Assembly (NCBI GenBank): GCA_035578175.1 | Contig: JAQMRL010000004.1 | Coordinates: forward strand, 42,985,401-43,049,400 | Origin: Catonia carolina | Taxonomy: Eukaryota > Arthropoda > Insecta > Hemiptera > Achilidae | Direction: 5' to 3' | Length of the DNA stretch: 64,000 nt | Shown: positions 54,605-64,000 of the stretch, piece by piece | Numbering within the stretch: position 1 is the stretch's first letter | How the letters are laid out: each line of letters opens with the position of its first letter | Position numbers and translations under genes: made by a program | Notes under the pieces: generated by a model | What the model was told of the DNA's origin: nothing | Database searches by the model: none | Seen by the model: only the letters and a program-made list of their open reading frames with translations

Positions 54605-55975
54605 AATGTTTTTACGATCAGCTGATTGATATTCCTGTGAAATTACTGATTGGTACTTGCGTCTCAAATTGCGTGGGAATCAAAACCAGGACGTTTCGCT
54701 TTTTAATATTGCGCTTTAAACCACTGTGTCATGGAAGCATTCAAAAAGTTCACATCATAACATTTTTATTAATGAAATATCAGTTAACTGGACGGATTAA
54801 CAAATAGACGTATTGTGGGAAAGTAGGACAACTTAGATTTCATAGTTTTTTATAGAAACAGTTCCAGTCTATTTCAGGACCAAATGTTATTCTACTAGGA
54901 TTAAAGAACAAAAATGAATATACGATCAAATTGGTTACGTAATGAGATGCAAAAATACTTCAAAAGATTCAGTGTTTTTACTCGGAATTTTAATTTCATT
55001 GTAAATTGGTCCAGTCATTATTCAGTTATTGTATTTCAAATATTTAAATTTAATTAAATGAAGTAAAACAATTCTAAATATAATTTAAATGAAATTCTAT
55101 AATTATATAAATTTTGTAAGATTAAAATTATGTATATTAAACATTTTTATCTGTAACTAAAGATCACTACTGTAATTTGTATTGCGACATTGTTTTACGT
55201 AATATATTTATATTACTAATGATGTAATTTGTTTCACAAACAAACTAGAATATGTACAGCAGTTTTGAAAAGGATAGATAAAAGTATCAAAATATTTTTT
55301 TAAAAAGAATTCTACAAAAATAATTTACAGCAAATTTAAAACAGATAAACGGGAGTTCAAAAGAAATCTTGGGTAATTTATATTATTTGTATCAGAATTA
55401 ACATCAAATTTGTCTTTAAAGAATCACTAATTTAAATTAGACGACAGATTTACGGCTTTTATAAATAGCCATTCGTTTTACGTCATTCGAAACTGAAATC
55501 ATTCTTTTATTTTGTCCTTTAATACCATTTTATCATAATCTAAGAACTACTGTTTATTATATATTTAAACCTTATTTCTTTTCGAAGCATTGTTCACTTA
55601 CCGGTTTAAATATATTTTTGATTATTTCATCATGAATCATTCACAAAAGAGTGCAGTATGTAATTGTTCGTTGCATGGCAACGCACATTTAAATTTAGAA
55701 ATTTCTCATTGCATAGTACCGGGGACTTCCAATCTGTTTTAAGTTAATAAATTATGAATACAATTGCACTTGGATAATACCTTCGCCATATTTCATCAGC
55801 TCTGTGTTAGGTAGTAAACTTAATTTTATGCATCGATAAGTTGTTAACACTTTTCAGGTCAGGCAAAATTAATTTTAAACTTCACGTACTCACCACTCGT
55901 CTGTTGAATATTGTCTTGTTAATTTTTTTAAACGTTTAGGGCTCGATGGTTGTAACATTTTTTTTTAAATTTATA
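54605..55975. other. Unassigned stretch with a tRNA-like relic
   Basis: At 54660-54738 the minus strand has CACAGTGGTTTAAAGCGC and TGGTTTTGATTCCCACGC, an A/B-box-like pair. The rest is AT-rich without recognisable content. Confidence 0.4.
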
Positions 55976-55981
55976 ACATAC

Positions 55982-56649
55982 TGTTACAACTCGTTATAAA
56001 AAAAGTAAAATTGTAAACTTTAATTTAATTAATTCACATATATTTATTTAACAAAATTATTTGACAAGAACAAAACTAACCTTTACAAACGACAACAATG
56101 AATATAGTGAGTTTATGAAAATAAGTTATAGAACATTTAAAACAATGCAATTCACGCAATTTATTAACACTAAAATAAAATAAACAATATCCCTTACCAA
56201 ATTAAACATTAAATACAATGTCTGTTGACGAAATAACAAACTTCACCGTAACGAAGAATCCCGTACAATTTAGACCACTAACACGTCAGCCATTCAAACT
56301 GCGGCCATGTCCCAACAATGGAAACCTTCGTTTTTATACTTAATCAGTCAGCTGTTTATGAACAGCTGATTTCATTTTCCGCCGCTTCATTATAACAATA
56401 CTGTGTGATCTTTGGGTTTTTGCATCGACTACAGCGTTATAAGTATAATGAAATTTAACGTCACAGAAATTTGATTCGGACTTATAAAATAAGATATCAA
56501 ACGCTAAACGATAGAACTTATAAAATCTAGAATGAGACTAATCTAAGATTCATTAGTGGACACCTATTTATATAGGTTGCTAAGATAGCCTTCTAGAAGG
56601 TTCGAGAACCTTGCAAACAATTAACAGAACCTTCCAAACAATTAACTCA
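55982..56649 (-). mobile_element. Probable solo LTR (668 bp) with TSD ATAC
   Basis: Begins TGTTACAACTCG and ends AATTAACTCA on the plus strand, so it has TG...CA termini. It is flanked by ATAC on both sides (55978-55981 and 56650-56653). Minus orientation is preferred: it then has promoter-like sites near its start (heat-shock element, TATATAAATAGG, and a second TATAAAAACG at about 56340) and AATAAA motifs near its end (about 56050). No retroviral-type genes lie beside it, so it is a solo LTR left after recombination. The class (Gypsy, Bel/Pao or Copia) is not determined. The 4-bp TSD could arise by chance, so the call is moderate. Confidence 0.55.
56563..56608 (-). promoter_or_regulatory. 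Heat-shock element upstream of a TATA-like box
   Basis: 56591-56608 reads TTCTAGAAGGTTCGAGAA, four alternating TTC/GAA units with exact 2-base spacers, the perfect binding pattern for heat-shock factor. On the minus strand CTATATAAATAGG follows 16 bp downstream. This is the layout of an hsp-type promoter within the putative U3 of the LTR. Function is inferred. Confidence 0.5.
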
Positions 56650-56682
56650 ATACAAACATTTGCGTGTGTAAGTGTGGTTGTT

Positions 56683-57072
56683 GTTGTTTAGATCATCAGC
56701 TGAAAGGCTGGTTTAAACCTGTACAGGTTTTACGAAGTAAAACGAGGACTGAGGTGGTTTACAAGTGCCTTCCTCATTGAGTGGAAAAGTATGCTTATCA
56801 GCACGCCGGGCCCTCTAAAAAGCATATTTTTCACCCTGCAAATGACACCTTCACTTCATTCACCACAGTATCTGGCTGTATAATGAAATTCATTACTTTC
56901 AGAGGAGTTACCTCTGATTAGTGTCTTTTATACCTCTACCTCTTCTGTTCTTAAATAATTCAGTAATTTAATTGGCTAACCATGTGATAAGAAACAACTA
57001 TTTTTTGAGCCGTGCAACTAACAGATTGAGTGTAAATAATTTGACTCCACCTGTCTGTTATGGGCAGAAAGT
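56683..57072 (-). mobile_element. SINE-A copy 10 (full length)
   Basis: On the plus strand it runs from GTTGTTGTTTAGATCATCAG to CCACCTGTCTGTTATGGGCA, with all internal landmarks. Confidence 0.85.
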
Positions 57073-57115
57073 GTGGTTATACAGTAAAATTCGGTTATAA
57101 CAAAAATCTGGTAAT

Positions 57116-57190
57116 AACGAACCCGCGACCTTTTTTTTATGCTTAGAACAGCTAACTAAACTTCGCTAACCATTCGGCCGCGGAGGTAGT
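57116..57190 (-). other. tRNA-like relic
   Basis: Minus strand: CGGCCGAATGGTTAGCGAAG is a fair A-box/D-arm and CGCGGGTTCGTTATTACCAG a T-arm. The middle contains an A-run (AAAAAAAAGG). A decayed tRNA or SINE head. Confidence 0.4.
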
Positions 57191-57281
57191 GTAAAAGATT
57201 TTTATTCATAATTTTTTACTTAACTTAGGTATTCAGACTGTTATTCCGGTAATTGGCTCGGTACATTAAGATAATTGAGTA

Positions 57282-57944
57282 CAGTATAATACCGATTATC
57301 CGTGGTAATTGGGGGGATTACTATACCGGATAACCGGAAAACACGGATAATACAACCCAATTCGGTCGAGACCACTAACGTCATAAACAAAACCATCAGT
57401 TACGCGTATGTTTTGTTCTACTGATTAATACATGTTAAGACTATCGGGTATCGGAAATAAATAAACAAATTGTATTGAAATAAAAATATTTACTACATAA
57501 ATTTATATAAATCTTACCTTAAACTACGTACCAAAAAAATCACAAAAAATCTGTTATTTTACTTTGTTTCATTTTATGCCGCAATATTTTTTCTTTTATT
57601 TTTCTTATATAACCACGAATATGTAAAATGTCCACGTAATCTGTGTCATCCTGATTTTTCATGAACGTTAGTAATGTTTCGGCACCGGTTAAAGCTTCTT
57701 TGCAACTGATTTTAGGAGCTGGTAACGTGCTCGCCTCTCATCACGCGGTCTTGGGTTCGAATCCCACTCGGGCATGGCATTTTTTCATACGTTACAAAAA
57801 ATTCATTTCATCCTTCACCGTCTGCATTAGCAGCAATTAGCAAAACAGTCGGACGTTAAACCAAAAAAAAAAAAAATTTTCTAGTGATCGCACGGTTAAT
57901 CCAAATCCCGGTTAAACGATCCACGGAAAATCGGTACTCTACTG
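57282..57944. mobile_element. Tigger-like element with TA target duplication
   Basis: The left end CAGTATAATACCGATTATCC and the reverse complement of the right end, CAGTAGAGTACCGATTTTCC, form a ~24-bp TIR, each flanked by TA (57280-57281, 57945-57946). The internal GGATAACCGG and GGTTAAACGATCC motifs are typical of the group. The 663-bp length includes a nested SINE-M. No transposase frame survives. Confidence 0.85.
57717..57876 (+). mobile_element. SINE-M copy nested in the Tigger element
   Basis: 5'-truncated by about 20 bp (starts in GCTGGTAACGTGCTCGCC), with B box GGGTTCGAATCCCACTCG, the conserved body, and a 14-A tail. Possible weak TSD of ATTTTAG/ATTTTCTAG type. Confidence 0.9.
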
Positions 57945-57949
57945 TACTA

Positions 57950-58955
57950 GATATTGCGGCGTATGGGCTAGTTCGGTAATTACAAATACTCGGATATAAC
58001 GAAATGCCAGTCCCTTGAATTTCGTTGAGTATAAAAGATAAGACATACGTCAAAGTAATTTCAAGCTAGAGTGAGAGAATTTAAATTCCGATGTTGTTTT
58101 AACAGTGAGTTTAAAATGCAAAAAAAATCCAAACCCTCGCAGAAAACACAGTGATCATCTACACAGACGAGGAGAGCGCAAAGGGTTAAGTTGATAAAGT
58201 AAAGGCAGTTTACAGTATATTGATAATTGTATACAAAACTAACTTATTAGTATTATTTCCGGTACAGTCAATTCAGTAAGTGTAATGCAGATAAGTTAAT
58301 AACAGGATGTATTTGTTCTCAACTGTACACAAGTCGTGCCGTGTGAGTACGATAGCAAATGAATGGACAATAATATTATAGTTTAGTGTATTTCACACAC
58401 AATATGCACAATATACGGATTCTGTTCAAAGGCTTAACGATTTACTTTGTATTGAGAAATAACATGTATGCATTATTATACTGCACATAGCAATGTTTAC
58501 ATTTCGAATGAGTTTAAACCGATGTATATAGATCTGTGTGTACGGATACATTGTTGCATTACAGGTAACATGTTTTCCTGCTCCGTGAAACGCCCTTTCC
58601 GGAAATTGATAATTCTCGGACGAATGCTTATGTGTGTATGGTAAATGATACGGTATGTACGTAAGTTGGTTGTGATATCTATTCTACAGTTATGTATAAA
58701 TGGTATTGCATTACGCTCAATCAGAATGTTGTCGTGCAATTTTTTAGTTGATTGTCTCGATTATGATACGTTATTGTATTAAACCAATATTCTAAACAAT
58801 GAGTATCTACTCTTGTGTTTACCATCTAAATTTACCAGTGTTACAATGAAATTAAGTATTGACTAATTTACTTCTGAATTTTTAATCATTATACTGTTTA
58901 GATTGGTTATGTTATGTATGTTTCCGAAAAAATTGATTTATAAATTATAACTATC
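57950..58955. other. Unassigned stretch
   Basis: An 80-codon minus-strand frame (58497-58739) shows no motif. Nothing else. Confidence 0.4.
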
Positions 58956-58966
58956 AATTATACTAA

Positions 58967-59304
58967 GCCTCCCGGGCATGAGGATAAACTGCGACCATAG
59001 ACCGAGTGGCCATCGGCATAAGTGGCCCCCTCCATCAAGTGCCAACGGCCTCCTACAGGGCGGATGAGCGGGTGGAGGATCCTGGGCACCCTTTTGCCCC
59101 AGGGTTGGGAAACTGGCCCTAAAAGCGGAAGAACTGTGATAAGACAGTCAACGGTATAAGGATGACATGGCAACGGAAACCCTAGTCATTAAAGGTCACC
59201 TGGTGACTTTCCTAGTATGTCAGCATGGCTATGTTCTTGTTATAGCCATAGTCAGACTGATCGCCAATATTCGGAACGAATAGGCACTAACAGAAGAAGA
59301 AGAC
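58967..59304 (+). mobile_element. Short non-autonomous LINE derivative (RTE-type SINE) with TSD
   Basis: A 338-bp GC-rich insert flanked by perfect TTATACTAA repeats (58958-58966, 59305-59313). It starts GCCTCCCGGGCATGAGGA and ends GCACTAACAGAAGAAGAAGA. The last ~45 bp align with the end of the LINE at 3022: both have GAT(A/C)GCCAA, TTCGGAACGAA and a GAAGAAGAA tail. The translated end IVRLIANIRNE corresponds to IALMIAKLRNE. The 5' ~290 bp resemble LINE 5'-UTR-like GC-rich sequence, an interpretation from memory only. The enzyme of its partner LINE must supply mobility. Confidence 0.8.
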
Positions 59305-59456
59305 TTATACTAAACTACTTAATAACAGATTGCTTTATTATAGTGTGCTTAAACTTAACCAAGATTTAAACGAAATTTTAACTTGAGAATTATGGGTATT
59401 TACATTAAACAAATATATAAATTATTATACTGAAGATTTATTATAATTATTATGCC

Positions 59457-59848
59457 TATAACAGACAGGTGGAGTGGCAAATTATTTACACTGAATCTGT
59501 TCGTTGCAGGGCTAAAATAAATAGTTCTGTTTCTTATTACATGGTCAGCCAATTAAATGACTGAATCATTTAAGAACAGAAGAGTTAGTGGTGTAAAAGA
59601 CACTAATCAGAATTATCTCCTCTGAAAGTAATGAATTTCATCATACAGCCAGACCCTGTGGTGAATAAAGTGAAGGTGTCATTTGCAGAGTGGAAAATAT
59701 GTGCTTTTCAGAGGGCCCGGTATGCTTATAAGCGTACTTTTCCGCTCAGTAAGGAAGGCATGGTAAACCACCTCACTACTCTATTTACTTAGTTAAAACT
59801 CTAAATGTTCAAACCACCCTATCGGCTGATGACCTAAACAACATGAAG
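59457..59848 (+). mobile_element. SINE-A copy 11 (full length)
   Basis: From CCTATAACAGACAGGTGGAG to TCGGCTGATGACCTAAACAA. Good match to copies 1, 4 and 10. Confidence 0.85.
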
Positions 59849-59849
59849 A

Positions 59850-62095
59850 TATTAAAAGAAGAATTCGTTCTTATATTTTGATGAAAATAGTACGTTACCT
59901 ACCCGTCACGACGAAACTGCTTCAATACAGAACGTTTTATGTACAAATAGGTTTTTTAAACAAACTCAAATAGCAACACTTACTCTATAAAAAGTGATTT
60001 AGGAAAGTCTGTTTGTATGTAACATTCCAAATACCAAATAACCTACAGAACTTTATTCGTGAACCTTTTAAGGAAGTTCTTACTGTTAAAGAAAGTTTCT
60101 TAGAATTAATGTACAAATAAGTTATCTTGGTTGTTTCTTGTGATATTGAATTATACAAGTCGCCTTAGTAAAAAATATTCGTTTTATTAAAAAAGAAATA
60201 ATTACTGAAGCGTGTCATAGGGCAATCATTTTTATATAAAACTTTCATCGAATTTTCTCGAAGAAAAAAGAAGTATAACAGACTGATCCAGAGAAATACA
60301 TAAACAATAGAACATTCTACTCTATACCAGAAAAACAACATGTGAGTCTGTAGAATGGTGGCACCGGGAAAGAGATAAGTGTCAAATCCTGAAGGCCGCT
60401 CACACACAAGCGCCGCCGTATAATCAAAACAATCGTTCAATAATAATTACTGAATTAGACCTATTACGTATCTAATAATAATATTGGTAATTATTACCAA
60501 GTTAAAAAAAAAAATTGAGTAGTTATTAATTTTTATGAATTCATATTACTTATAAAGTGTTCCAATTGGTTATTATGTTCCCTAAACACAATGACTTTTT
60601 TTATCGATCTGTCTCACTTGAGTGTACATTTTTATGTTTAAAAAGTTGCAAAAAATTTTTAATTGGTAATAATTATGATTTTTTAACTACGAAAGTACGC
60701 TGAAGACTTTTTTAAAAACATTTTTAAGTACTATAAGGTGTTTTAGCACAGAAAGTTAAAAATTTAATCGAAAAGTGACTTTCTGTGCGTATGAACTGTT
60801 CAAAATTTAAAATTAGAAAATTTTAAAAGACCTTTGGGATACAACTTTTACTTCATCGTTTTGTTTGTAATCTTATTAAATATGTATAAAGTTTACTTTT
60901 AAATGCATACTAGCGTGGCGAGTTAATATGGACTACAGTTTTAAGGTCAAATAATTTAATTTATGGTAATTTAGACTTTTGTCATAATTATTTGAGTTTT
61001 ATATTCTGATTCTTACTATAGCCGGTTGTACAATTCCTGCAGTTTTTCTGTAGTATGAGCCACTTACTTCTTATCAACTTTTAGAAGTTAGACAATCATT
61101 TGAGGAAAGTATTGTAATACCTAAGCCTAAGTTCTCTCAAGATCTGGATTTAATAAATAATAAACAGACTTCTTTGAAACTTATAACAATTATTTATTTA
61201 TAAATATTACAATTATATTAATTAATATAAGTTTATTAATATAAGTAATTAATTTAAGTTTTGTAATTACAAAACTTAAATTTTGTCGTTGTTTATTACC
61301 AAGTGGAGTTAATGGTAGTCTTAAGTACATCTTAAACTGCGCTATTGGTAGCAAACCAAATAGCTACGAGCTGTGGAACTGTGTACTTGCCTAGTATGTG
61401 TCCAAATAGGCAAATAAGTCTTAGCATTATTTTATAAACAGAATTTTTAGAATTGAAGAGCTTAGTGGATGAAGATGCTATGTAACAAAAGTATAGTTTA
61501 GTGGAAATTGCTATGAAAGTACTAAGGCCTATCCCTTCATGAAAATTTTGTCTTACGCAATTAAAAGTTCTTAAAGCTTTACTTTCCGTGTCACTTTTTT
61601 ATTAGATTTATCGAGCATCGACTACAATTGTCATGTAATACCTTACGACACTTTTTCTTACGCATACAACATTTTCATGTACTGAAAGTCTTTATTGTAC
61701 ACTGTATCATCTATATAAATGAATTAACGGTAATTTAATAATACAAAATACTCGTAAAGATCTTTATAAGAGACATTTTTAAAAAAACACATAATGCATA
61801 TTAATGATGATAATAGGTGTTAATTACTACATTTAACTGTTATTACTCTAAAAAAATGTCTATTAGGTTGTAGTGAATTCTGGTAGAAGAAGTTGTCAAA
61901 TGATCTTAACATCTTAATCCTCTACAAACCTTAAAAATTAAGCGTTCATAGTCCGTTAATCCCCTAGTATTTTAGTAAACTGTAGATATACAGCGTTCTA
62001 TGTCATCAGCGTGACTATGTAGATATTTAGAAATCACAAAAAATACATTTTTGAAAAATGTTACTTATTACCTTCATCCATTCAGCTTTTGAATT
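59850..62095. other. Unassigned AT-rich stretch
   Basis: A 91-codon minus-strand frame (60165-60440) without recognisable motifs. Nothing else supported. Confidence 0.4.
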
Positions 62096-62097
62096 AT

Positions 62098-63135
62098 AAT
62101 TTGAGTTATTTAAAGCATTTGACAATCTGGACTGGAGTAAATTGTTTAAAACCTTGAAAATGCTAGGAATCAAATATAAAGAAAGTAAAGTTATCTGCGG
62201 CCTGTATGAAAATCAAAAGCTGTTTTGAGAATTGAACGGTACGAAAAAGAAGCAGCTGTTAGAAAAGTTGTAAAAAAATATGTTCATTGTAATCTTACTA
62301 TATGTATAACTTGTATTTAGAAGAAGCTATAAACGAAGTGAAGGAAAAAATTGACGCAAAAATAAAAATTCCAGGAGAAACGATAAAAATTCTGAGATTC
62401 GCCGATGATATCGTAGTAGAGACATCGTAGATATCGTAGCCGAGACAAAGAAAGACCAAGAGGGTATCTTAAATCTAATGGATGAGATTATGAGAAAGGA
62501 TTACTTAATGGAAATTAATAAAAACAAAACGAAAGTTGTGCAGTAATAAGAAGGGTTACAAGAGATGGGAAATTTAAAAGTAGGCAACGAAAACATACAT
62601 GAAATTTAGAAATTCTGCATATTCTGAAATCTTGGGAGTAAAATAAAAAGAATGAAGGATGTCAGAAGCACAAGTGATATTAGAAGTAGAATTGCTCAAG
62701 CTAAAAGGGCCTTTGAAATGAAACACAACTTACTTACTGCAAATATTGATTTACAGATTAGGAAAAATTTCTTAAAGTACTAAGTTTGGAGTGTAGCATT
62801 TTACGGGAGTGAAACTTGGGTGACAGGGACTGTAGAAAGGAAGAAGATAGAAGCTTTTGAAATGTAATGTTATAGGAAAATGTTAAATATTAGGTGGGGG
62901 GGGGGATAAAATAAGTAATTTAGAGGTTCTTGGACGAGTGGATGAAAGAAGAAGTATATGGAAAGATCTTATCAGAAGAAGGGGTAGGCTAGTGAGGCAT
63001 ATCTTAAGACATCCAGGTTGTTCTATCAATAATGGGGGGTAATATTGAGAGATTGAATTGTAAGGGGAGGCAAAGGTTAGAGTATTTTAAGCAATTCAAT
63101 TCAAACCAGTTGAGACTGATGACAAAAAACAATTT
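62098..63135 (+). pseudogene. LINE-D reverse transcriptase, decayed
   Basis: Collinear RT fragments in shifting frames. KAFDNLDWSKLFKTLKMLGI is motif A with its catalytic Asp. LYLEEAINEVKEKIDAKIKI follows. LRFADDIVV at about 62394 is the catalytic FADD. Then come NLMDEIMRKDYLMEINKNKT, AQAKRAFEMKHNLL, GSETWVTGTVERKKIEAFEM and SNLEVLGRVDERRSIWKDLI. The end is TTCAAACCAGTTGAGACTGATGAC plus an A-rich tail, the same 3' terminus as SINE-A. A 150-bp region between motif A and the FADD box is badly decayed and the 5' half is absent. Numerous stops: a dead copy. Confidence 0.82.
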
Positions 63136-63139
63136 TATA

Positions 63140-64000
63140 ATTTATAGTTGTGAGAATGTTTCCAATAATTGTGTGGTAACGTTTTGTGTTGTTTAAAAAA
63201 TAATAAAAATTTAAAAAACCGCATGACGTAAGATGTATATAAGTCCTTTGGTTTAAACATGTTTGTGACCGAATCTGAACATTTTTTCAATTAAAATAAT
63301 TGTCTAATTTCGCTTGTCATATGTATCAAAAAATGTATGTCATTTTGTTCATGGTTTTAAAGTCGGGGATAAAATTTGATTACATTGTTTTTCACTTTAA
63401 AAAAATAGTTTAGGCTCTGTCATCGCAGTATAATTGATTATTCTGTAACACCAAACAAAAACGACAAAAATGTATCGTTTAAAACAATAAAACAAAAGAA
63501 GTTTTAGCTTGGTATGAAATGATATACGGAGTATCTGTTGTTATGAAAACAAAGATGAAATCAGGGTCGACTGAAAATATCAGTGTGCAAGATATGAAAT
63601 AAAAAAGGAAGGATAAAAATGATAGCAGAAATTGAGGGATGGGCGTAATAAAAATTTTGACATGTTATAAAATATATATGAAATCTGTCCCTCAAAATCG
63701 TCCGATGACGATGAAGAATGAGGAAGGCAGTTTGTAGGTTCCGTGTGGGAGGAGGGGGGATGATCAGGGGATCTGTTTGGAAAGGGCATTGAAGCAGAGA
63801 AGGATGAAATCCTGACAGCGGCCTGACGTGTATTCGGTAGTCAGGAATGTGACCACAAAGATGTGGAATTTAGCTGGACATCGCTTCATTCTCATTCTTC
63901 ACTCCTCATCTTTCTCTTTTTCACATACTCCGTGCATTCAAGCTAACACTTTCCAATTTCCCGGGAAAAATAATTTCGATACAAAAATATGTATTTTCAG
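63140..64000. other. Unassigned stretch to the window edge
   Basis: AT-rich, then a purine-rich piece (63590-63790) whose complement gives a 69-codon Pro/Ser-rich frame. No gene supported. Confidence 0.4.

Noticed and set aside
1..64000. A host gene with exons spread over the window
   Set aside because: I looked for protein-like short frames outside repeats and found none with domain signatures. Small or fast-evolving exons and long non-coding RNAs cannot be excluded without transcript data.

Overview
The window looks like intergenic DNA from a large, AT-rich arthropod genome, most likely an insect. The evidence is the mix of elements: single-ORF endonuclease/reverse-transcriptase LINEs, a Jockey-clade LINE, mariner and pogo/Tigger DNA elements, a tRNA-Met-like SINE, (CA)n tracts and degenerate tRNA-derived relics. 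A hemipteran is my guess only. I found no convincing host protein-coding gene, no intact tRNA or rRNA gene and no prokaryotic feature. Nearly every long reading frame is a transposase or reverse-transcriptase remnant or a simple-repeat artefact.

Layout. 0-4 kb: SINE-A copies and LINE remnants from three lineages. 4.4-7.1 kb: three copies of an unclassified ~1 kb repeat (family B), two of them seeding (CA)n arrays. 8.4-13.5 kb: two inverted-terminal-repeat elements carrying small reading-frame remnants, a mariner end, a GC-rich block and a LINE tail. 13.5-22 kb: mostly unassigned, with a tandem repeat, a Tigger element and a transposase HTH fragment. 22-26.4 kb: SINE-A, a LINE-D fragment, an almost complete LINE with an open 892-codon frame and target-site duplications (TSDs), and a complete tRNA-derived SINE with TSDs. 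26-35 kb: sparse, with B and A copies. 35-39.5 kb: a complex of B copies, two inverted copies of family C and tandem repeats. 40-51 kb: A copies (one split by a SINE), a 180-bp duplication, B copies, LINE and mariner-like fragments. 53-54.6 kb: a Jockey element with TSD and poly(A). 56-59.3 kb: a probable solo LTR with a heat-shock-element match, a Tigger element with a nested SINE, and a short non-autonomous LINE derivative with TSD. 62-63.1 kb: a decayed LINE-D.

How the parts relate. Two LINE/SINE partnerships can be read from shared 3' ends. SINE-A shares its terminal stem-loop and tail with LINE-D. The 338-bp element at 58967 shares its last codons and (GAA)n tail with the LINE lineage at 3022 and 23083. 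Family B is the most unusual component. It has no terminal inverted repeats, a hairpin at each end and an internal tandem dimer. In four places duplicated DNA sits against the same end of the element. No new gene system was found; the new-looking material is the repeats.
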